Shown piece after piece: positions 1-8,503 of a stretch of DNA of 64,000 bases. The stretch spans positions 1-64,000 of the forward strand of contig NZ_JAGHZV010000020.1 of assembly GCF_017745215.1 (NCBI RefSeq), given 5' to 3'. The number at the start of each line of letters is the position of its first letter. The first letter of the stretch is position 1. The stretch is from Sphingomonas sp. GTDB lineage: Bacteria; Pseudomonadota; Alphaproteobacteria; Sphingomonadales; Sphingomonadaceae. The position numbers and the translations under genes are program-made. The notes beneath the pieces are model-generated. The model had not been told where the DNA came from and made no database searches. It was given only the letters and a program-made list of their open reading frames with translations.

Positions 1-1329
1 CGGGAAGACCGTCTCGATCAGCTCGGCCTCGGTGGTCTCGAGCGTCTTGCCGACGGTGTAGCCATGGATCATCTCGGTGACCTCGGCGCCGATCATGTGC
101 GCGCCGAGCAGTTCGCCGGTCTTGGCGTCGAACACGGTCTTCACGAAGCCTTCGGCCTCGCCCAGCGCGATCGCCTTGCCGTTGCCGATGAAGGGGAAGT
201 TGCCGACCTTCACCTCATAGCCGGCTTCCTTGGCCTTGGCCTCGGTCAGGCCGACGCTAGCGATCTGCGGGTGGCAATAGGTGCAGCCCGGGATGTTGCG
301 GACGTCCATCGCGTGCGGATGCTTGCCGGCGATCGCCTCGACGGCGATCACGCCCTCATGGCTCGCCTTGTGCGCGAGGAACGGCGGCGCGGTGACGTCG
401 CCGATCGCATAGAGGCCGGGCACATTGGTCTTGCACGCCGCATCGGTGATGATGTGGCCGCGCTCGGTCTTCACGCCCAGCGTCTCCAGCCCGATATTCT
501 CGGTGTTCGGCACGATGCCGATCGCGACGATGACGTGGCTGAACTCCTCGACCGTCGTCTTGCCGTCCTTGTCCTTGATCGAGGCCTTCACGCCCGTGGC
601 CGTCACGTCGATCTTGTCGACGCCGGTCGAGGTGCGGATGTCCATCCCCTGCTTCTTGAACTGCTTCTCGAGATGCGCGGAGACGTCCTTGTCCTCCACC
701 GGCACGATCCGGTCGAGCATCTCGACGATGGTCACCTTGGCGCCCATGTCGTTGTAGAAGCTGGCGAACTCGACGCCGATCGCGCCCGAGCCGATGACCA
801 GCAGCTTGGTCGGCATCTCCGGCGGGGTCATCGCCGTCCGGTAGGTCCAGATGCGCTTGCCGTCGGCCTTGGCGAAGGGCAGGTCGCGGGCGCGGGCACC
901 GGTGGCGACGATGATGTTCTTCGCCTCGAGCTCGGTCTTCTTGCCGTCCTCGGCGGTGACGGTCAGCTTGTTCGCGGCGGTGAGCGTGCCCGTGCCCATG
1001 TGCACCGCGATCTTGTTCTTCTTCATCAGGTGCGTGACGCCCTGGTTGAGCTGCTTCGCCACGCCGCGCGAGCGCTTGACCACCGCTTCCAGGTCGGCGG
1101 TGATCTTCTCCGCCGCCAGGCCATAGTCCTTGGCGTGCTGCATGTGGTGGAACACCTCGGCCGAGCGGAGCAGCGCCTTGGTGGGGATGCAGCCCCAGTT
1201 GAGGCAGATGCCGCCAAGCAGCTCGCGCTCGACGATCGTGGTCTTGAGCCCGAGCTGGCTCGCGCGGATCGCCGCGACATAGCCGCCGGGGCCCGAGCCG
1301 AGAACGATGACGTCGTAGGATTCAGCCAT
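1..1329 (-). CDS. lpdA: Dihydrolipoyl dehydrogenase (E3), C-terminus cut by window
   Basis: FAD flavoenzyme that reoxidises the dihydrolipoyl group of 2-oxoacid dehydrogenase complexes and passes electrons to NAD+. The N-terminus shows the FAD motif GSGPGGYVAA (residues 11-20) and the redox disulfide GGICLNWGC with Cys42 and Cys47. Further on come an NAD-binding GSGAIGVEFAS segment and the FAD-contacting YAIGDV segment. The frame is open to base 1, so 443 codons are visible and only the tail of the dimerisation domain is missing. The start follows a plausible purine-rich region. It is the last gene of a minus-strand run that begins with pdhC, which fits a role as E3 of pyruvate dehydrogenase. 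The DUF559 gene overlaps its start by a few bases. Confidence 0.96.
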   Translation of the reverse strand, partial: MAESYDVIVLGSGPGGYVAAIRASQLGLKTTIVERELLGGICLNWGCIPTKALLRSAEVFHHMQHAKDYGLAAEKITADLEAVVKRSRGVAKQLNQGVTHLMKKNKIAVHMGTGTLTAANKLTVTAEDGKKTELEAKNIIVATGARARDLPFAKADGKRIWTYRTAMTPPEMPTKLLVIGSGAIGVEFASFYNDMGAKVTIVEMLDRIVPVEDKDVSAHLEKQFKKQGMDIRTSTGVDKIDVTATGVKASIKDKDGKTTVEEFSHVIVAIGIVPNTENIGLETLGVKTERGHIITDAACKTNVPGLYAIGDVTAPPFLAHKASHEGVIAVEAIAGKHPHAMDVRNIPGCTYCHPQIASVGLTEAKAKEAGYEVKVGNFPFIGNGKAIALGEAEGFVKTVFDAKTGELLGAHMIGAEVTEMIHGYTVGKTLETTEAELIETVFP

Positions 1330-1828
1330 GGAAAGGTCCGTCCTGAACTCCCTCCCCCCTTGCGGGGGAGGGTTGGGGAGAGGGGCGGCCGCCGCCGGGC
1401 CTCGATGGCCCGGCGGCGGCTTGGAGCGACACGAGGATGGCGCTCAGCGCACCATCCGAATTGGTGAGAATCTCGTGGTTCCACAAGCGGAGCAGGCGGA
1501 AGCCCTGCGATTCAAGCCAGCGGTCGCGCTTCGCGTCGTGCGCGCTATCGAGATGCTGCGAGCCGTCAGCCTCGACGATCAGTCGCGCAGAGAGGCAAAC
1601 GAAGTCGGCGACGTAAGGGCCGATCGGCTGCTGGCGTTTGAACTTCCAGCCGAGCAGGCGCTTGTTGCGGAGCAAGCGCCAGAGCGCGGCTTCGGCATCG
1701 GTCTGGTTGCGGCGCAGATTGCGCGCTCTGGCGAGCGCGCCCCCTCTCCCTCCCACCGCTTCGCGGCGGGGCCCTCCCTCCCCCGCAAGGGGGGAGGGAA
1801 AATTGTCGCCCAGATCGGCCTCAGACAC
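1322..1828 (-). CDS. DUF559-type (Vsr-like) nuclease within hairpin repeats
   Basis: Predicted PD-(D/E)XK-fold nuclease of the DUF559 family, related to very-short-patch repair endonucleases; the substrate is unknown. The domain core is clear: RNLRRNQTDAEAALWRLLRN, then KFKRQQPIGPYVADFVC with a candidate catalytic Asp, then IVEADGSQH with the acidic pair, then RDRWLESQGFRLLRLWNHEI. The start is uncertain: no ATG precedes the domain, and the listed GTG (1828) or a TTG at 1852 would overlap the end of the upstream gene. Both protein ends are translated GC-rich hairpin repeats (SPLAGEGG at the N-end, PSPQPSPARGEG at the C-end). The gene sits between the 138-residue membrane protein and lpdA and looks like an insertion into the pdhC-lpdA operon. 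Confidence 0.75.
   Translation of the reverse strand: MSEADLGDNFPSPLAGEGGPRREAVGGRGGALARARNLRRNQTDAEAALWRLLRNKRLLGWKFKRQQPIGPYVADFVCLSARLIVEADGSQHLDSAHDAKRDRWLESQGFRLLRLWNHEILTNSDGALSAILVSLQAAAGPSRPGGGRPSPQPSPARGEGVQDGPFHG
1348..1385. repeat. GC-rich hairpin repeat, copy 1
   Basis: A CCCTCCCCCxTTGCGGGGGAGGG-type palindrome (stem of about nine G:C pairs, TTGC loop) followed by GGGGAGAGGGG. It lies between the DUF559 domain and the lpdA start and codes for the last residues of the DUF559 frame. Related copies are at 1739-1801 and 39792-39815. Confidence 0.85.
1739..1801. repeat. GC-rich hairpin repeat, copy 2 (double)
   Basis: Two adjacent palindromic units (CCTCCCACCGC/GCGGGG and CCCTCCCCCGC/GGGGGGAGGG) flank the DUF559 domain on its N-terminal side. 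They belong to the same family as 1348-1385. Confidence 0.85.
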
Positions 1829-2237
1829 TCGCCACCACGCCGCCGGTGGCAAGGCACCAGCCCGAGAAGCTCCACACCGAGCCCCAGGCCGCGCCGAGCA
1901 GGAAGGCGGTGCCGAGGCGCACCGCGCTCTCGGCGCGCGCGAGGCGGCGGCGGAGGAACCAGGCCATGCCGGCCAGCAGCACGAAGCCGCCGACGAGCAG
2001 CGCGCGCAGCGAGCGCGCCGGGCCGAGCAGCCAGTCGACCCAGTCGCCCTCGAACGGCCAGAACAGCGCGACGGTGACGATCAGCACGCCGCCGACCGCG
2101 GCCAGCGCCATGCCGACATCGGCCGCGGTGACGCGCAGCCGGCCGCCGAACGGCGCGACCAGCCACGGGCCGACCATCACGAGCGTCGTCACCAGCCCCT
2201 GGAGCAGCGCCGCGCCGAAGGAAGGATAGCCGGTCAT
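1821..2237 (-). CDS. Hypothetical membrane protein, 138 aa
   Basis: Unrecognised protein with four likely membrane segments: near residues 8-28 (LLQGLVTTLVMVGPWLVAPF), 38-60, 78-95 (LLVGGFVLLAGMAWFL) and a C-terminal GTAFLLGAAWGSVWSFSG segment. A short charged loop RRRLARAES separates the last two. The ATG overlaps the stop of the upstream thioesterase gene (ATGA), so the two are probably translationally coupled. No catalytic motif is visible. Its place in the pdhC-lpdA operon is the only functional hint. Confidence 0.75.
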   Translation of the reverse strand: MTGYPSFGAALLQGLVTTLVMVGPWLVAPFGGRLRVTAADVGMALAAVGGVLIVTVALFWPFEGDWVDWLLGPARSLRALLVGGFVLLAGMAWFLRRRLARAESAVRLGTAFLLGAAWGSVWSFSGWCLATGGVVASV

Positions 2238-2647
2238 GCGCCGGCGCCCGCGAGCGGCGGGATCGGGCGCGGCATCCGCTCGGCGTCGATCGCGACGAAG
2301 GTGAAGCGCGCTTCGGTGACCTTGCGCATCGTCTCCTCGTGGCGGTGGCGGCGCCAGGCCTCGACTTCGATCGTCATCGAGGTGCGGCCGGTGCGCACGA
2401 GGCTGGCATAGACCGAGACTTCGTCGCCGACCGAGACCGGCAAGTGGAACTGCATCGCCTCGACAGCGATCGTGACGGCGCGCCCGCGCGAATGGCGCGA
2501 AGCGATCGAGCCGGCGGCGAGGTCCATCATGCTCATCAGCCAGCCGCCGAAGATGTCGCCATAGGGATTGGCGTCGGCGGGCATCGCGACGACGCGGATC
2601 GCGGGCGCGCCCGGGGGCGGACACGGCTCGCCGGTCTCACTCATCAT
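2234..2647 (-). CDS. Acyl-CoA thioesterase, hotdog fold (YciA-like)
   Basis: Predicted acyl-CoA thioesterase that hydrolyses acyl-CoA to free acid and CoA. The hotdog core reads NPYGDIFGGWLMSMMDLAAG (catalytic Asp region), then VTIAVEAMQFHLPVSVGDEVSVYASLVRTGRTSMTIEV and a final strand KVTEARFTFVAID, matching YciA-type enzymes in order and in size (about 137 residues). Two consecutive ATG codons (2647, 2644) are possible starts, and an in-frame extension to 2704 is unlikely because it covers the upstream gene. The start overlaps the stop of the 79-residue membrane protein and the stop overlaps the next start, an operon arrangement. Confidence 0.85.
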   Translation of the reverse strand: MMSETGEPCPPPGAPAIRVVAMPADANPYGDIFGGWLMSMMDLAAGSIASRHSRGRAVTIAVEAMQFHLPVSVGDEVSVYASLVRTGRTSMTIEVEAWRRHRHEETMRKVTEARFTFVAIDAERMPRPIPPLAGAGA

Positions 2648-2876
2648 CCTGCTTCTTTCCGGCTTCGGCGCCAGCCTCGGCAAGCGTCCTGCGATCCTCG
2701 GCATAGGCGCGGCGGATCGGGCCGATGCCCATCGCGACGATCAGGATCATCGCGACATCGGTCACCAGCCAGATGTCGTGCCGCGCGAGCGGATAGGACC
2801 AGGCGGCGAACGACGCGATCAGCATCGCGGCGAGGACGCCGACGACGATGTGGAGCACCTCGATGAAGACGCGCAT
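2637..2876 (-). CDS. Small membrane protein, 79 aa
   Basis: Unrecognised small protein with two likely transmembrane helices (residues about 4-22, FIEVLHIVVGVLAAMLIASF, and about 36-53, VTDVAMILIVAMGIGPI) and a charged C-tail RRAYAEDRRTLAEAGAEAGKK. The ATG at 2876 is chosen over a TTG at 2897 that would overlap pdhC. It starts 13 bases after the pdhC stop and its end overlaps the thioesterase start, so it is cotranscribed with both. Confidence 0.7.
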   Translation of the reverse strand: MRVFIEVLHIVVGVLAAMLIASFAAWSYPLARHDIWLVTDVAMILIVAMGIGPIRRAYAEDRRTLAEAGAEAGKKQDDE

Positions 2877-2889
2877 CGCGGAGCCCCGC

Positions 2890-4188
2890 TCAGGCAATCA
2901 TGCCCAGCGGAGCCTCGACCAGCTCCTTGAAGATCTTCATCATCTCGGCGCCGTCCGCGCCATCGATCGCGCGGTGGTCGAAGCTGCCGGTGACGCTCAT
3001 CACCGTGGCGACGGCGAGCGCGTCGTCGACGATATAGGGGCGCTTCTCGCCCGCGCCGATCGCCATGATCATGCCCTGCGGCGGATTGATCACCGCCTCG
3101 AACTGCTTGATCCCGTACATGCCCATGTTCGACAGGCTGGCGGTGCCGCCCTGATATTCCTGCGGCTGGAGCTTGCCCTCGCGGGCGCGACCGGCAAGGT
3201 CCTTCATCTCGGTCGAGATCGCCGAGACGCTCTTGCCCGCGGCGTCGCGGATGATCGGGGTGATGAGGCCGGTGGGAGTCGAGACCGCGACGGAGACGTC
3301 GGCGCGGCTGTACTTGATCAGCTTGTCGCCGGTGTAGGTGACGTTGCACTTGGGCGCGGCGATCAGCGTGACGCCCAGCGCCTTGATCAGCAGGTCGTTG
3401 ACCGAGAGCTTGACGCCGCGGCTCTCGAGGCTGGCGTTGAGCTCGGTGCGCAGCTTGAGCAGCGCATCGAGGCGGATGTCGACCGTGAGGTAAATGTGCG
3501 GGACGGTCTGCTTCGATTCGGTGAGGCGGCGCGCGATCGTCTTGCGGATGTTGGAGAGCTTCTCCTCCTCGTGCGGGATCGTGTCGTCGTACCAGACCGG
3601 CTTGTGCTCGGCGGGCGCGGCGGCCGGTGCCGGGGCGGCGGAGGGCGCAGGCGCCGCGGCGGCAGTGGCGGGCTGGACGGCCGGAGCGGCGCCGGGCTTG
3701 GCGCCCTCGACATCGGCCTTGACGATCCGGCCGTTCGGGCCCGAGCCGGCGACGCCCGACAGGTCGACGCCCTTCTGCTCGGCGATGCGGCGCGCGAGCG
3801 GGCTCGCCTTGACGCGGTCGCCCGAGGCAGCGGCGGGGGCTGGAGCGGGGCTCGGCGCGGGAGCCGAGGCGAGGGGAGCCGGTGCGGGCGCAGGAGCTGG
3901 GGCCGGAGCCGGGGCGGCGGCGGGCACCGGGGCGGCAATCTCGCCGCCGTCGCCGTCGAGGACCGCGATGACGGTGCCGACCTTCACATTGTCGGTGCCT
4001 TCGGGGACGAGGATCTTGCCGATCACGCCTTCGTCGACGGCTTCGAACTCCATCGTCGCCTTGTCGGTCTCGATCTCGGCCATCAGGTCGCCGGACTTGA
4101 CCGTGTCGCCTTCCTTGACCAGCCATTTGGCGAGCGTGCCTTCCTCCATCGTCGGGGAAAGCGCAGGCATCTTGATCTCGATCGGCAT
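2890..4188 (-). CDS. pdhC: Pyruvate dehydrogenase complex E2, dihydrolipoamide acetyltransferase
   Basis: E2 core enzyme that transfers the acetyl group from lipoyl-lysine to CoA. It is 432 residues long. The N-terminal lipoyl domain carries the lipoylated Lys43 in [17 protein letters not shown]. An Ala/Pro linker (about 86-125) leads to the E3/E1-binding domain ([20 protein letters not shown], about 127-160), then a second linker and the catalytic domain, ending in the active-site motif [11 protein letters not shown] with His405 and Asp409. The [16 protein letters not shown] start is typical of PDH E2 rather than OGDH E2. It heads the minus-strand operon ending in lpdA, and E1 subunits are not in the window. 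Confidence 0.96.
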   Translation of the reverse strand: MPIEIKMPALSPTMEEGTLAKWLVKEGDTVKSGDLMAEIETDKATMEFEAVDEGVIGKILVPEGTDNVKVGTVIAVLDGDGGEIAAPVPAAAPAPAPAPAPAPAPLASAPAPSPAPAPAAASGDRVKASPLARRIAEQKGVDLSGVAGSGPNGRIVKADVEGAKPGAAPAVQPATAAAAPAPSAAPAPAAAPAEHKPVWYDDTIPHEEEKLSNIRKTIARRLTESKQTVPHIYLTVDIRLDALLKLRTELNASLESRGVKLSVNDLLIKALGVTLIAAPKCNVTYTGDKLIKYSRADVSVAVSTPTGLITPIIRDAAGKSVSAISTEMKDLAGRAREGKLQPQEYQGGTASLSNMGMYGIKQFEAVINPPQGMIMAIGAGEKRPYIVDDALAVATVMSVTGSFDHRAIDGADGAEMMKIFKELVEAPLGMIA

Positions 4189-4312
4189 GAGTGTCCGTCC
4201 CGGGGAGTTTGGCTTGGCTCTCCCTTTGCCGCCGCGCCACCCGCGGTCAAGCCCATGGGCTTGCGCATGGCGCAATCGAGGTCCACCTAGACGCACGGGG
4301 AGGAACCCAGCC

Positions 4313-4768
4313 ATGCGCACCTATCTGGTGGTGATCGACGAGAGCCCAGAGGCCGAGATCGCCCTTCGCTTCGCCGCGCGCCGCGCCGTGAAGACCGGCG
4401 GCAGCGTCGAGATCCTGGCGCTCGTGCCCAAGCCCGACTTCGTCCAATGGGGCGGGGTGATGGCGACGATCGAGGAAGAGGCGCGGCTGCGCGCCGAGTC
4501 GCTGGTCACGCGCGCGGCGGGGACGATCCTCTCCGAATCGGGGATCACGCCAGCGATCACGATCCGCGAGGGGGATGGTCCGCGCGAGATCCGCGAGATG
4601 ATCGCCGACAATCCCGAGATCGCCGCGCTGGTGCTCGGCGCCGCCGCGACCGGCGCGCCAGGCCCGCTGGTGACGCATTTCGCCGGGCACGACGCGGGGA
4701 CGCTGAGCGTGCCGATCATGATCATCCCCGGCGCGCTCGACCCCGATGCGATCGACCGGCTGAGTTAG
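4313..4768 (+). CDS. Universal stress protein family
   Basis: UspA-fold protein of 151 residues. The first strand is [23 protein letters not shown], as in nucleotide-binding Usp proteins. The C-terminal half has [22 protein letters not shown], the position of the ATP-binding G-x2-G-x9-G(S/T) loop, although the spacing here is not canonical. A strong ribosome site (GGGGAGGAA) precedes the ATG. It is transcribed divergently from pdhC across about 125 bp. The physiological role is unknown. Confidence 0.87.
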   Translation: MRTYLVVIDESPEAEIALRFAARRAVKTGGSVEILALVPKPDFVQWGGVMATIEEEARLRAESLVTRAAGTILSESGITPAITIREGDGPREIREMIADNPEIAALVLGAAATGAPGPLVTHFAGHDAGTLSVPIMIIPGALDPDAIDRLS

Positions 4769-4816
4769 ACGGCCGAGTTAGGCGATCCTCAACCCTCCGG
4801 CGCTAAGGCGGAGGCC

Positions 4817-4969
4817 ATGGTCACGAAACGCATCCTCATGATCGCGGCGGCAAGCCTGTGGCTGGCGGGCTGCAGCGCGGCTGCGTCGCAGGAAGCCAAG
4901 CCGCCCAAGGCCGGCGCGACGATGGGCGCGGGACTGAGCGGCAAGGACGTCGGCGCGCCGGGCAATTGA
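4817..4969 (+). CDS. Small lipoprotein, 50 aa
   Basis: Short reading frame with a clear lipoprotein signal: MVTKRILMIAAASLWLAGC, with lipobox LAGC and the modified Cys at residue 19. About 31 mature residues follow, rich in Ala, Gly and Lys (SAAASQEAKPPKAGATMGAG). A GGCGGAGG ribosome site sits just upstream. It lies between the stress protein and the M28 peptidase, same strand, about 30 bp before the latter. Function unknown. The lipobox and ribosome site make it more than a chance frame. Confidence 0.7.
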   Translation: MVTKRILMIAAASLWLAGCSAAASQEAKPPKAGATMGAGLSGKDVGAPGN

Positions 4970-5000
4970 CCCGCCGCCCGGGCCGGGCCACTCAACGGCT

Positions 5001-6299
5001 ATGCGCATCCTCGCCCTCGCCCCGCTCGCCCTGATCGCGACCCCCGCCCTGGCGCAGGCGCCCGAGAAGCCCGACCCCGCGCGCCTCAAGGCGACGGTCG
5101 AGAAGCTCGTCAGCTTCGGCACGCGCCACACGCTCTCCGACCCCGACCACCCCACCCGCGGCATCGGCGCCGCTCGGCGCTGGGCGATGGCCGAGCTCTC
5201 GCGGATCGGCGACGCGTGCAACTGCATCGAAGTCGCCAACATCGGCCGCGGCTTCACCGGCCCGCGTGCGCCGAACGGGGTGCAGATCGTCGACGTGCTC
5301 GGCTTCCAGCAGGGCCGCGATCCCCGGCGCGTGATCATCGTCATGGGCCATATCGACAGCCGCGTGAGCGACGTGATGAACGCGACCTCCGACGCGCCGG
5401 GCGCCAACGACGACGGATCGGGCGTCGCGCTGGTGATCGAGGCGGCGCGCATCCTCTCGCACGAGAAGTTCGACGCGACGATCATCTATGCGATCACGTC
5501 CGGCGAGGAACAGGGGCTGTTCGGCGCGCAGCTGCTCGCCGACACCGCCAAGGAGCGCGGCTGGACGGTGACCGCGGTGCTCAACAACGACATCGTCGGC
5601 AACACGCTCGGCCAGGGCGGCACGAAGGTTGCCGACCGGGTACGCGTCTTCTCCGAGGGCATCCGCGCGTCGGAGGACCTCAAGGGCCAGCAGGCGCGGC
5701 GCGGCGACGGCGGCGAGGACGACGGCCCAAGCCGCGCGCTCGCCAAGGCGGTCGACGGCATCGCCGCGACGATCCCCGGCGGGCTAGACGTATTCCTCGA
5801 CCGGCGGCCCGATCGCTTCTCGCGCAGCGGCGACCACATCCCCTTCCTCGCGCTCGGCTATCCGGCGGTGCGCTTCACCGTGGGGATCGAGAATTGGGAC
5901 GCGCAGCACCAGGACCTGCGCACCGAGAAGGGCATGGCCTATGGCGACACGGTCGACCGGATGGACTTCGCCTATCTCGCCAAGGTCACCGCGATCAACG
6001 TCGCGACGATCCGGCGGCTGGCCAGTGCCCCCGCGGCGCCCGAAGCCGCGACGATGGCGGGCGCGCTGGGGCTCGACACGACGGTGAAGTGGCAGCCGGT
6101 GGCGGGCGCGGCGGGGTACCGCATCCGCTGGCGGCGCACCGACAGGCAGGACTGGACGGGCGCGCGCGACGTGCCCGGCGGCACGATGGCGGAGGCGCTG
6201 CTCGAGGACGTGCCGGTGGACGACAATTTCGTCGGCGTTTCGGCGCTGGCGGCGGACGGGTCGGAGAGTTTGGTGACCTTCGCGGGGCGGGGGAATTAG
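5001..6299 (+). CDS. Exported M28-family zinc aminopeptidase
   Basis: Secreted metallopeptidase, 432 residues. The signal peptide is MRILALAPLALIATPALA (cleavage before Gln19). The dizinc site is visible in order: GHIDSR (His117, Asp119), GANDDGSG (Asp137/138), SGEEQGLFG (Glu169/170), NNDIVG (Asp197) and SRSGDHIPF with the last His. A C-terminal segment from about residue 350, LDTTVKWQPVAGAAGYRIRW, resembles an FN3-like domain. It probably releases N-terminal residues from peptides in the periplasm or outside. A full palindromic repeat follows the stop. Confidence 0.92.
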   Translation: MRILALAPLALIATPALAQAPEKPDPARLKATVEKLVSFGTRHTLSDPDHPTRGIGAARRWAMAELSRIGDACNCIEVANIGRGFTGPRAPNGVQIVDVLGFQQGRDPRRVIIVMGHIDSRVSDVMNATSDAPGANDDGSGVALVIEAARILSHEKFDATIIYAITSGEEQGLFGAQLLADTAKERGWTVTAVLNNDIVGNTLGQGGTKVADRVRVFSEGIRASEDLKGQQARRGDGGEDDGPSRALAKAVDGIAATIPGGLDVFLDRRPDRFSRSGDHIPFLALGYPAVRFTVGIENWDAQHQDLRTEKGMAYGDTVDRMDFAYLAKVTAINVATIRRLASAPAAPEAATMAGALGLDTTVKWQPVAGAAGYRIRWRRTDRQDWTGARDVPGGTMAEALLEDVPVDDNFVGVSALAADGSESLVTFAGRGN

Positions 6300-6325
6300 G
6301 TCCTCCCCTTCCTCGACCTCTCAGT

Positions 6326-6407
6326 CGTCATCCCGGCGAAAGCCGGGACCCAGGGCCACGAGCGACGTCCTCCACAACCCTGGGTCCCGGCTTTCGCCGG
6401 GATGACG
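6326..6407. repeat. 82-bp palindromic repeat, copy A
   Basis: Imperfect inverted repeat with arms CGTCATCCCGGCGAAAGCC and its complement, inner arms GGGACCCAGGG / CCCTGGGTCCC, and a variable centre. It lies between convergent genes. Confidence 0.93.
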
Positions 6408-6429
6408 GATCAGGGGATGAGATCGGCAC

Positions 6430-6488
6430 AAAAAACGGGGTGGAAGCACTGTTGCGATTGACCAGATCGCAGCATCACCTCCACCCCT
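6430..6488 (-). terminator. Rho-independent-type terminator for the RcnB-like gene
   Basis: On the minus strand an outer stem GGGGTGGA/TCCACCCC encloses an inner stem TGCGAT/ATCGCA and is followed by GTTTTTT, a run of six T. It sits 34 bases beyond the RcnB-like stop. Confidence 0.75.
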
Positions 6489-6521
6489 GATCCTCCGTCA
6501 ACGAGGATGTCCCTTGAACCT

Positions 6522-7559
6522 TCAGCGGCAGCCACAGGCCGGCTTGCGTGGGCGGAGCTTCGAGCGGAGCACGCGCTTGGTGCGGCCGACATAGGCGGTC
6601 GAGGTTTCCTCGATCACTTCCGTCGTGGTCGTGGTGGTGATCACCGGACCCGGGATGATGATCGTGGTCGTGCCCCCGCCGTAATAGCCGCCGCCATAAT
6701 AGGCGCTGCCCTGATAGCCCCCTTGATATCCGCCCTGATACCCGTTCCCGTCATAGACCACGCGCGCGCCCGGGCAGCGCTGCGGACAGGGTGGCGGCGG
6801 CAACTGCGCCGCCGGCGGCGCCCCCACCGCCGGCGGTGCATACCCCCCCTCGGGGTATCCGTAATAGTCGTCGGGATCGACCGGCTGGATCGAGCGGTCG
6901 TCATAGCCGTATCCGCCGTTGCCATAGCCGCCCGCGCTCGCGCTGGCCGAGGCCGCGCTGCTCGCATAGGCGGTGCCATAGCCCGCGCCCGCCTCGGCAT
7001 CGGCCCAGGCGATGCCGCCCACCGAATCCCACACCCGGCCCGACCCGTCGACGAGCACGGCGTCGTCGTAATAGCGGACCCAGCCATAGCCATAGTCCGG
7101 GCGGCTCAGCCCGTAATCGGCATAGTCGGGAATGCGGAAGTCCCCGCCGAGCCAATAGGACGGCAGCACCGCGCCCCTCCGCTGGCGGTGATACCCCCGC
7201 CAGCCCCCCGGAGCGCGGGCGCCTCCCCACCAGCGGCCGTCGATCGATCCGCCCCAGCGTCCCCCCGGATGCTGCGGCCCGGCATAGCCCCCCGGGCCGG
7301 GCACATGCGGCGGATTGGGCGACACCCAGGCGCGCGGCGGCTGGGCGCGCGGCGGATTGGGCGAGGCCATCGGGGGGGTGTTGTGGAAGGCCGGGCCGGC
7401 GGGGTCATAGACCACCGAGGGCGGCGGGATGTTCGGCGCGTTGGGCGTGCCCGGCGAGCTGTTGTAGAAGACCGGCCCGCCCGTACGGGCCTGTTGCGCA
7501 TCGGCGGGCGCGGCTGCGACGCCCGAGGCGATCAGCGCTGCCAGTGCCAAACGACGCAT
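6522..7559 (-). CDS. Exported RcnB-family protein, Gly/Tyr/Pro-rich
   Basis: Periplasmic or surface protein of 345 residues with signal peptide MRRLALAALIASGVAAAPADA. The middle carries an RcnB-like segment, GDFRIPDYADYGLSRPDYGYGWVRYYDDAVLVD, the module of the nickel/cobalt-homeostasis protein RcnB and its many alphaproteobacterial paralogues. The flanks are low complexity: Pro-rich NPPRAQPPRAW early, Ser/Ala/Gly in the middle, GYQGGYQGGYQG repeats near residue 285, and a Thr-rich ITTTTTTEVIEETS segment before a basic tail ending in CGCR. ATG 7559 follows a GGGAG site. A metal role is suggested by family only. Confidence 0.75.
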   Translation of the reverse strand: MRRLALAALIASGVAAAPADAQQARTGGPVFYNSSPGTPNAPNIPPPSVVYDPAGPAFHNTPPMASPNPPRAQPPRAWVSPNPPHVPGPGGYAGPQHPGGRWGGSIDGRWWGGARAPGGWRGYHRQRRGAVLPSYWLGGDFRIPDYADYGLSRPDYGYGWVRYYDDAVLVDGSGRVWDSVGGIAWADAEAGAGYGTAYASSAASASASAGGYGNGGYGYDDRSIQPVDPDDYYGYPEGGYAPPAVGAPPAAQLPPPPCPQRCPGARVVYDGNGYQGGYQGGYQGSAYYGGGYYGGGTTTIIIPGPVITTTTTTEVIEETSTAYVGRTKRVLRSKLRPRKPACGCR

Positions 7560-7687
7560 GCAAGACTCCCAAAGCACGCGCCTCGGCGCGGTAAATACTT
7601 TGGTAACCCTTGCGGCGTTTCGGCACCACGGAAGAGGATCGTTAACGGAGTCCCGATGCGGGGCAGCGCCTCGCCCGCGTTAACCTC

Positions 7688-8170
7688 TCAGGCGATGCGC
7701 GGGCCCAGGATCGCCATCAGCGCCTCGCAGCCGGCGGCGTCACCATGGTCGAAGCGCGCCGGGCTGGGGCTGTCGAGGTCGAGCACGCCGAGCAGCTCGC
7801 CCTGGTGGACGATCGGCACGACCAGCTCCGAGCGGCTGTCGGCATCGCAGGCGATATGGCCGGGGAAGGCATGGACGTCCTCGACCAATTGGGTCTCGCG
7901 CGTCGACGCCGCGGTGCCGCATACGCCCTTGCCGAAGGGGATGCGGATGCACGCCGCCTTGCCCTGGAACGGCCCGAGCACCAGCTCGCCGCCGATATTG
8001 CGGTAGAAGCCCGCCCAGTTGAGGTCGGGCAGCACCTGCATCAGCAGCGCCGAGACGTTCGCCATGTTGGCGATCGGATCGGGCTCGCCGGCGGTCAGCG
8101 AATCGAGCGCAGCGGCGAGCTCGCGATAGAGCTCGGCCTTGGAATCGGTGGCGATGTCGAAACTGTACAT
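7688..8170 (-). CDS. msrC: Free methionine-(R)-sulfoxide reductase (GAF domain)
   Basis: Reduces free L-methionine-(R)-sulfoxide with thioredoxin. It is a single GAF domain of 160 residues. The three family cysteines are present: Cys74 (GKAACIRIPFG), Cys84 (KGVCGTAA) and Cys108 (FPGHIACDADSRSELVVP), with the same spacing as Cys84, Cys94 and Cys118 of the E. coli enzyme. This is the full family length. A dispersed repeat occupies its upstream region. Confidence 0.93.
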   Translation of the reverse strand: MYSFDIATDSKAELYRELAAALDSLTAGEPDPIANMANVSALLMQVLPDLNWAGFYRNIGGELVLGPFQGKAACIRIPFGKGVCGTAASTRETQLVEDVHAFPGHIACDADSRSELVVPIVHQGELLGVLDLDSPSPARFDHGDAAGCEALMAILGPRIA

Positions 8171-8244
8171 GGCGCGTATCTAGGCACGATCGACCGCGAG
8201 CGGGAGAGGGTCTTTCGGCGCGGTGCGCGGCCGCCTGTGCCGCC

Positions 8245-8367
8245 TGGCTTGCAATGTAGGATTTCGCCTGCTTGGCTGGCGCGGCTGGAACAATCCGGCC
8301 GCCCCTTGAACCCGCCGGCAACCGGACACCCGATTTTCGGCGACGGGTTGTGACTCTTGTGACTCTT
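8245..8367 (-). repeat. Dispersed ~125-bp element, copy 1
   Basis: Read on the minus strand it starts GAGTCACAAGAGTCACAACC and ends near AGCAGGCGAAATCCTACATT plus CAAGCCA. The copy at 56932-57052 (plus strand) shares both ends with few mismatches and a diverged middle. It fills most of the 333-bp gap between msrC and the chemoreceptor. Confidence 0.85.
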
Positions 8368-8391
8368 CGCTCCTGAACCCGCTCGCGACTC

Positions 8392-8425
8392 GTGGCCCTG
8401 GGTCCCGGCTTTCGCCGGGATGACG
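8392..8425. repeat. Palindromic repeat, half copy B
   Basis: Only the right arm of the 82-bp element is present (CCTGGGTCCCGG through GGGATGACG). It lies downstream of the chemoreceptor gene. Confidence 0.85.
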
Positions 8426-8503
8426 ATTAAAGAGACAAGGCCCCTCCCTCCCGCGCTGCTTTCAAAGCGTGCAATTGAAACGCCCTCGATCCGGCCGGGC
8501 CGC

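Noticed and set aside
64-1467. A 467-codon plus-strand frame over lpdA
   Set aside because: It is antisense to the clear lpdA motifs and has low-complexity Ala/Asp/Arg composition and no ribosome site.
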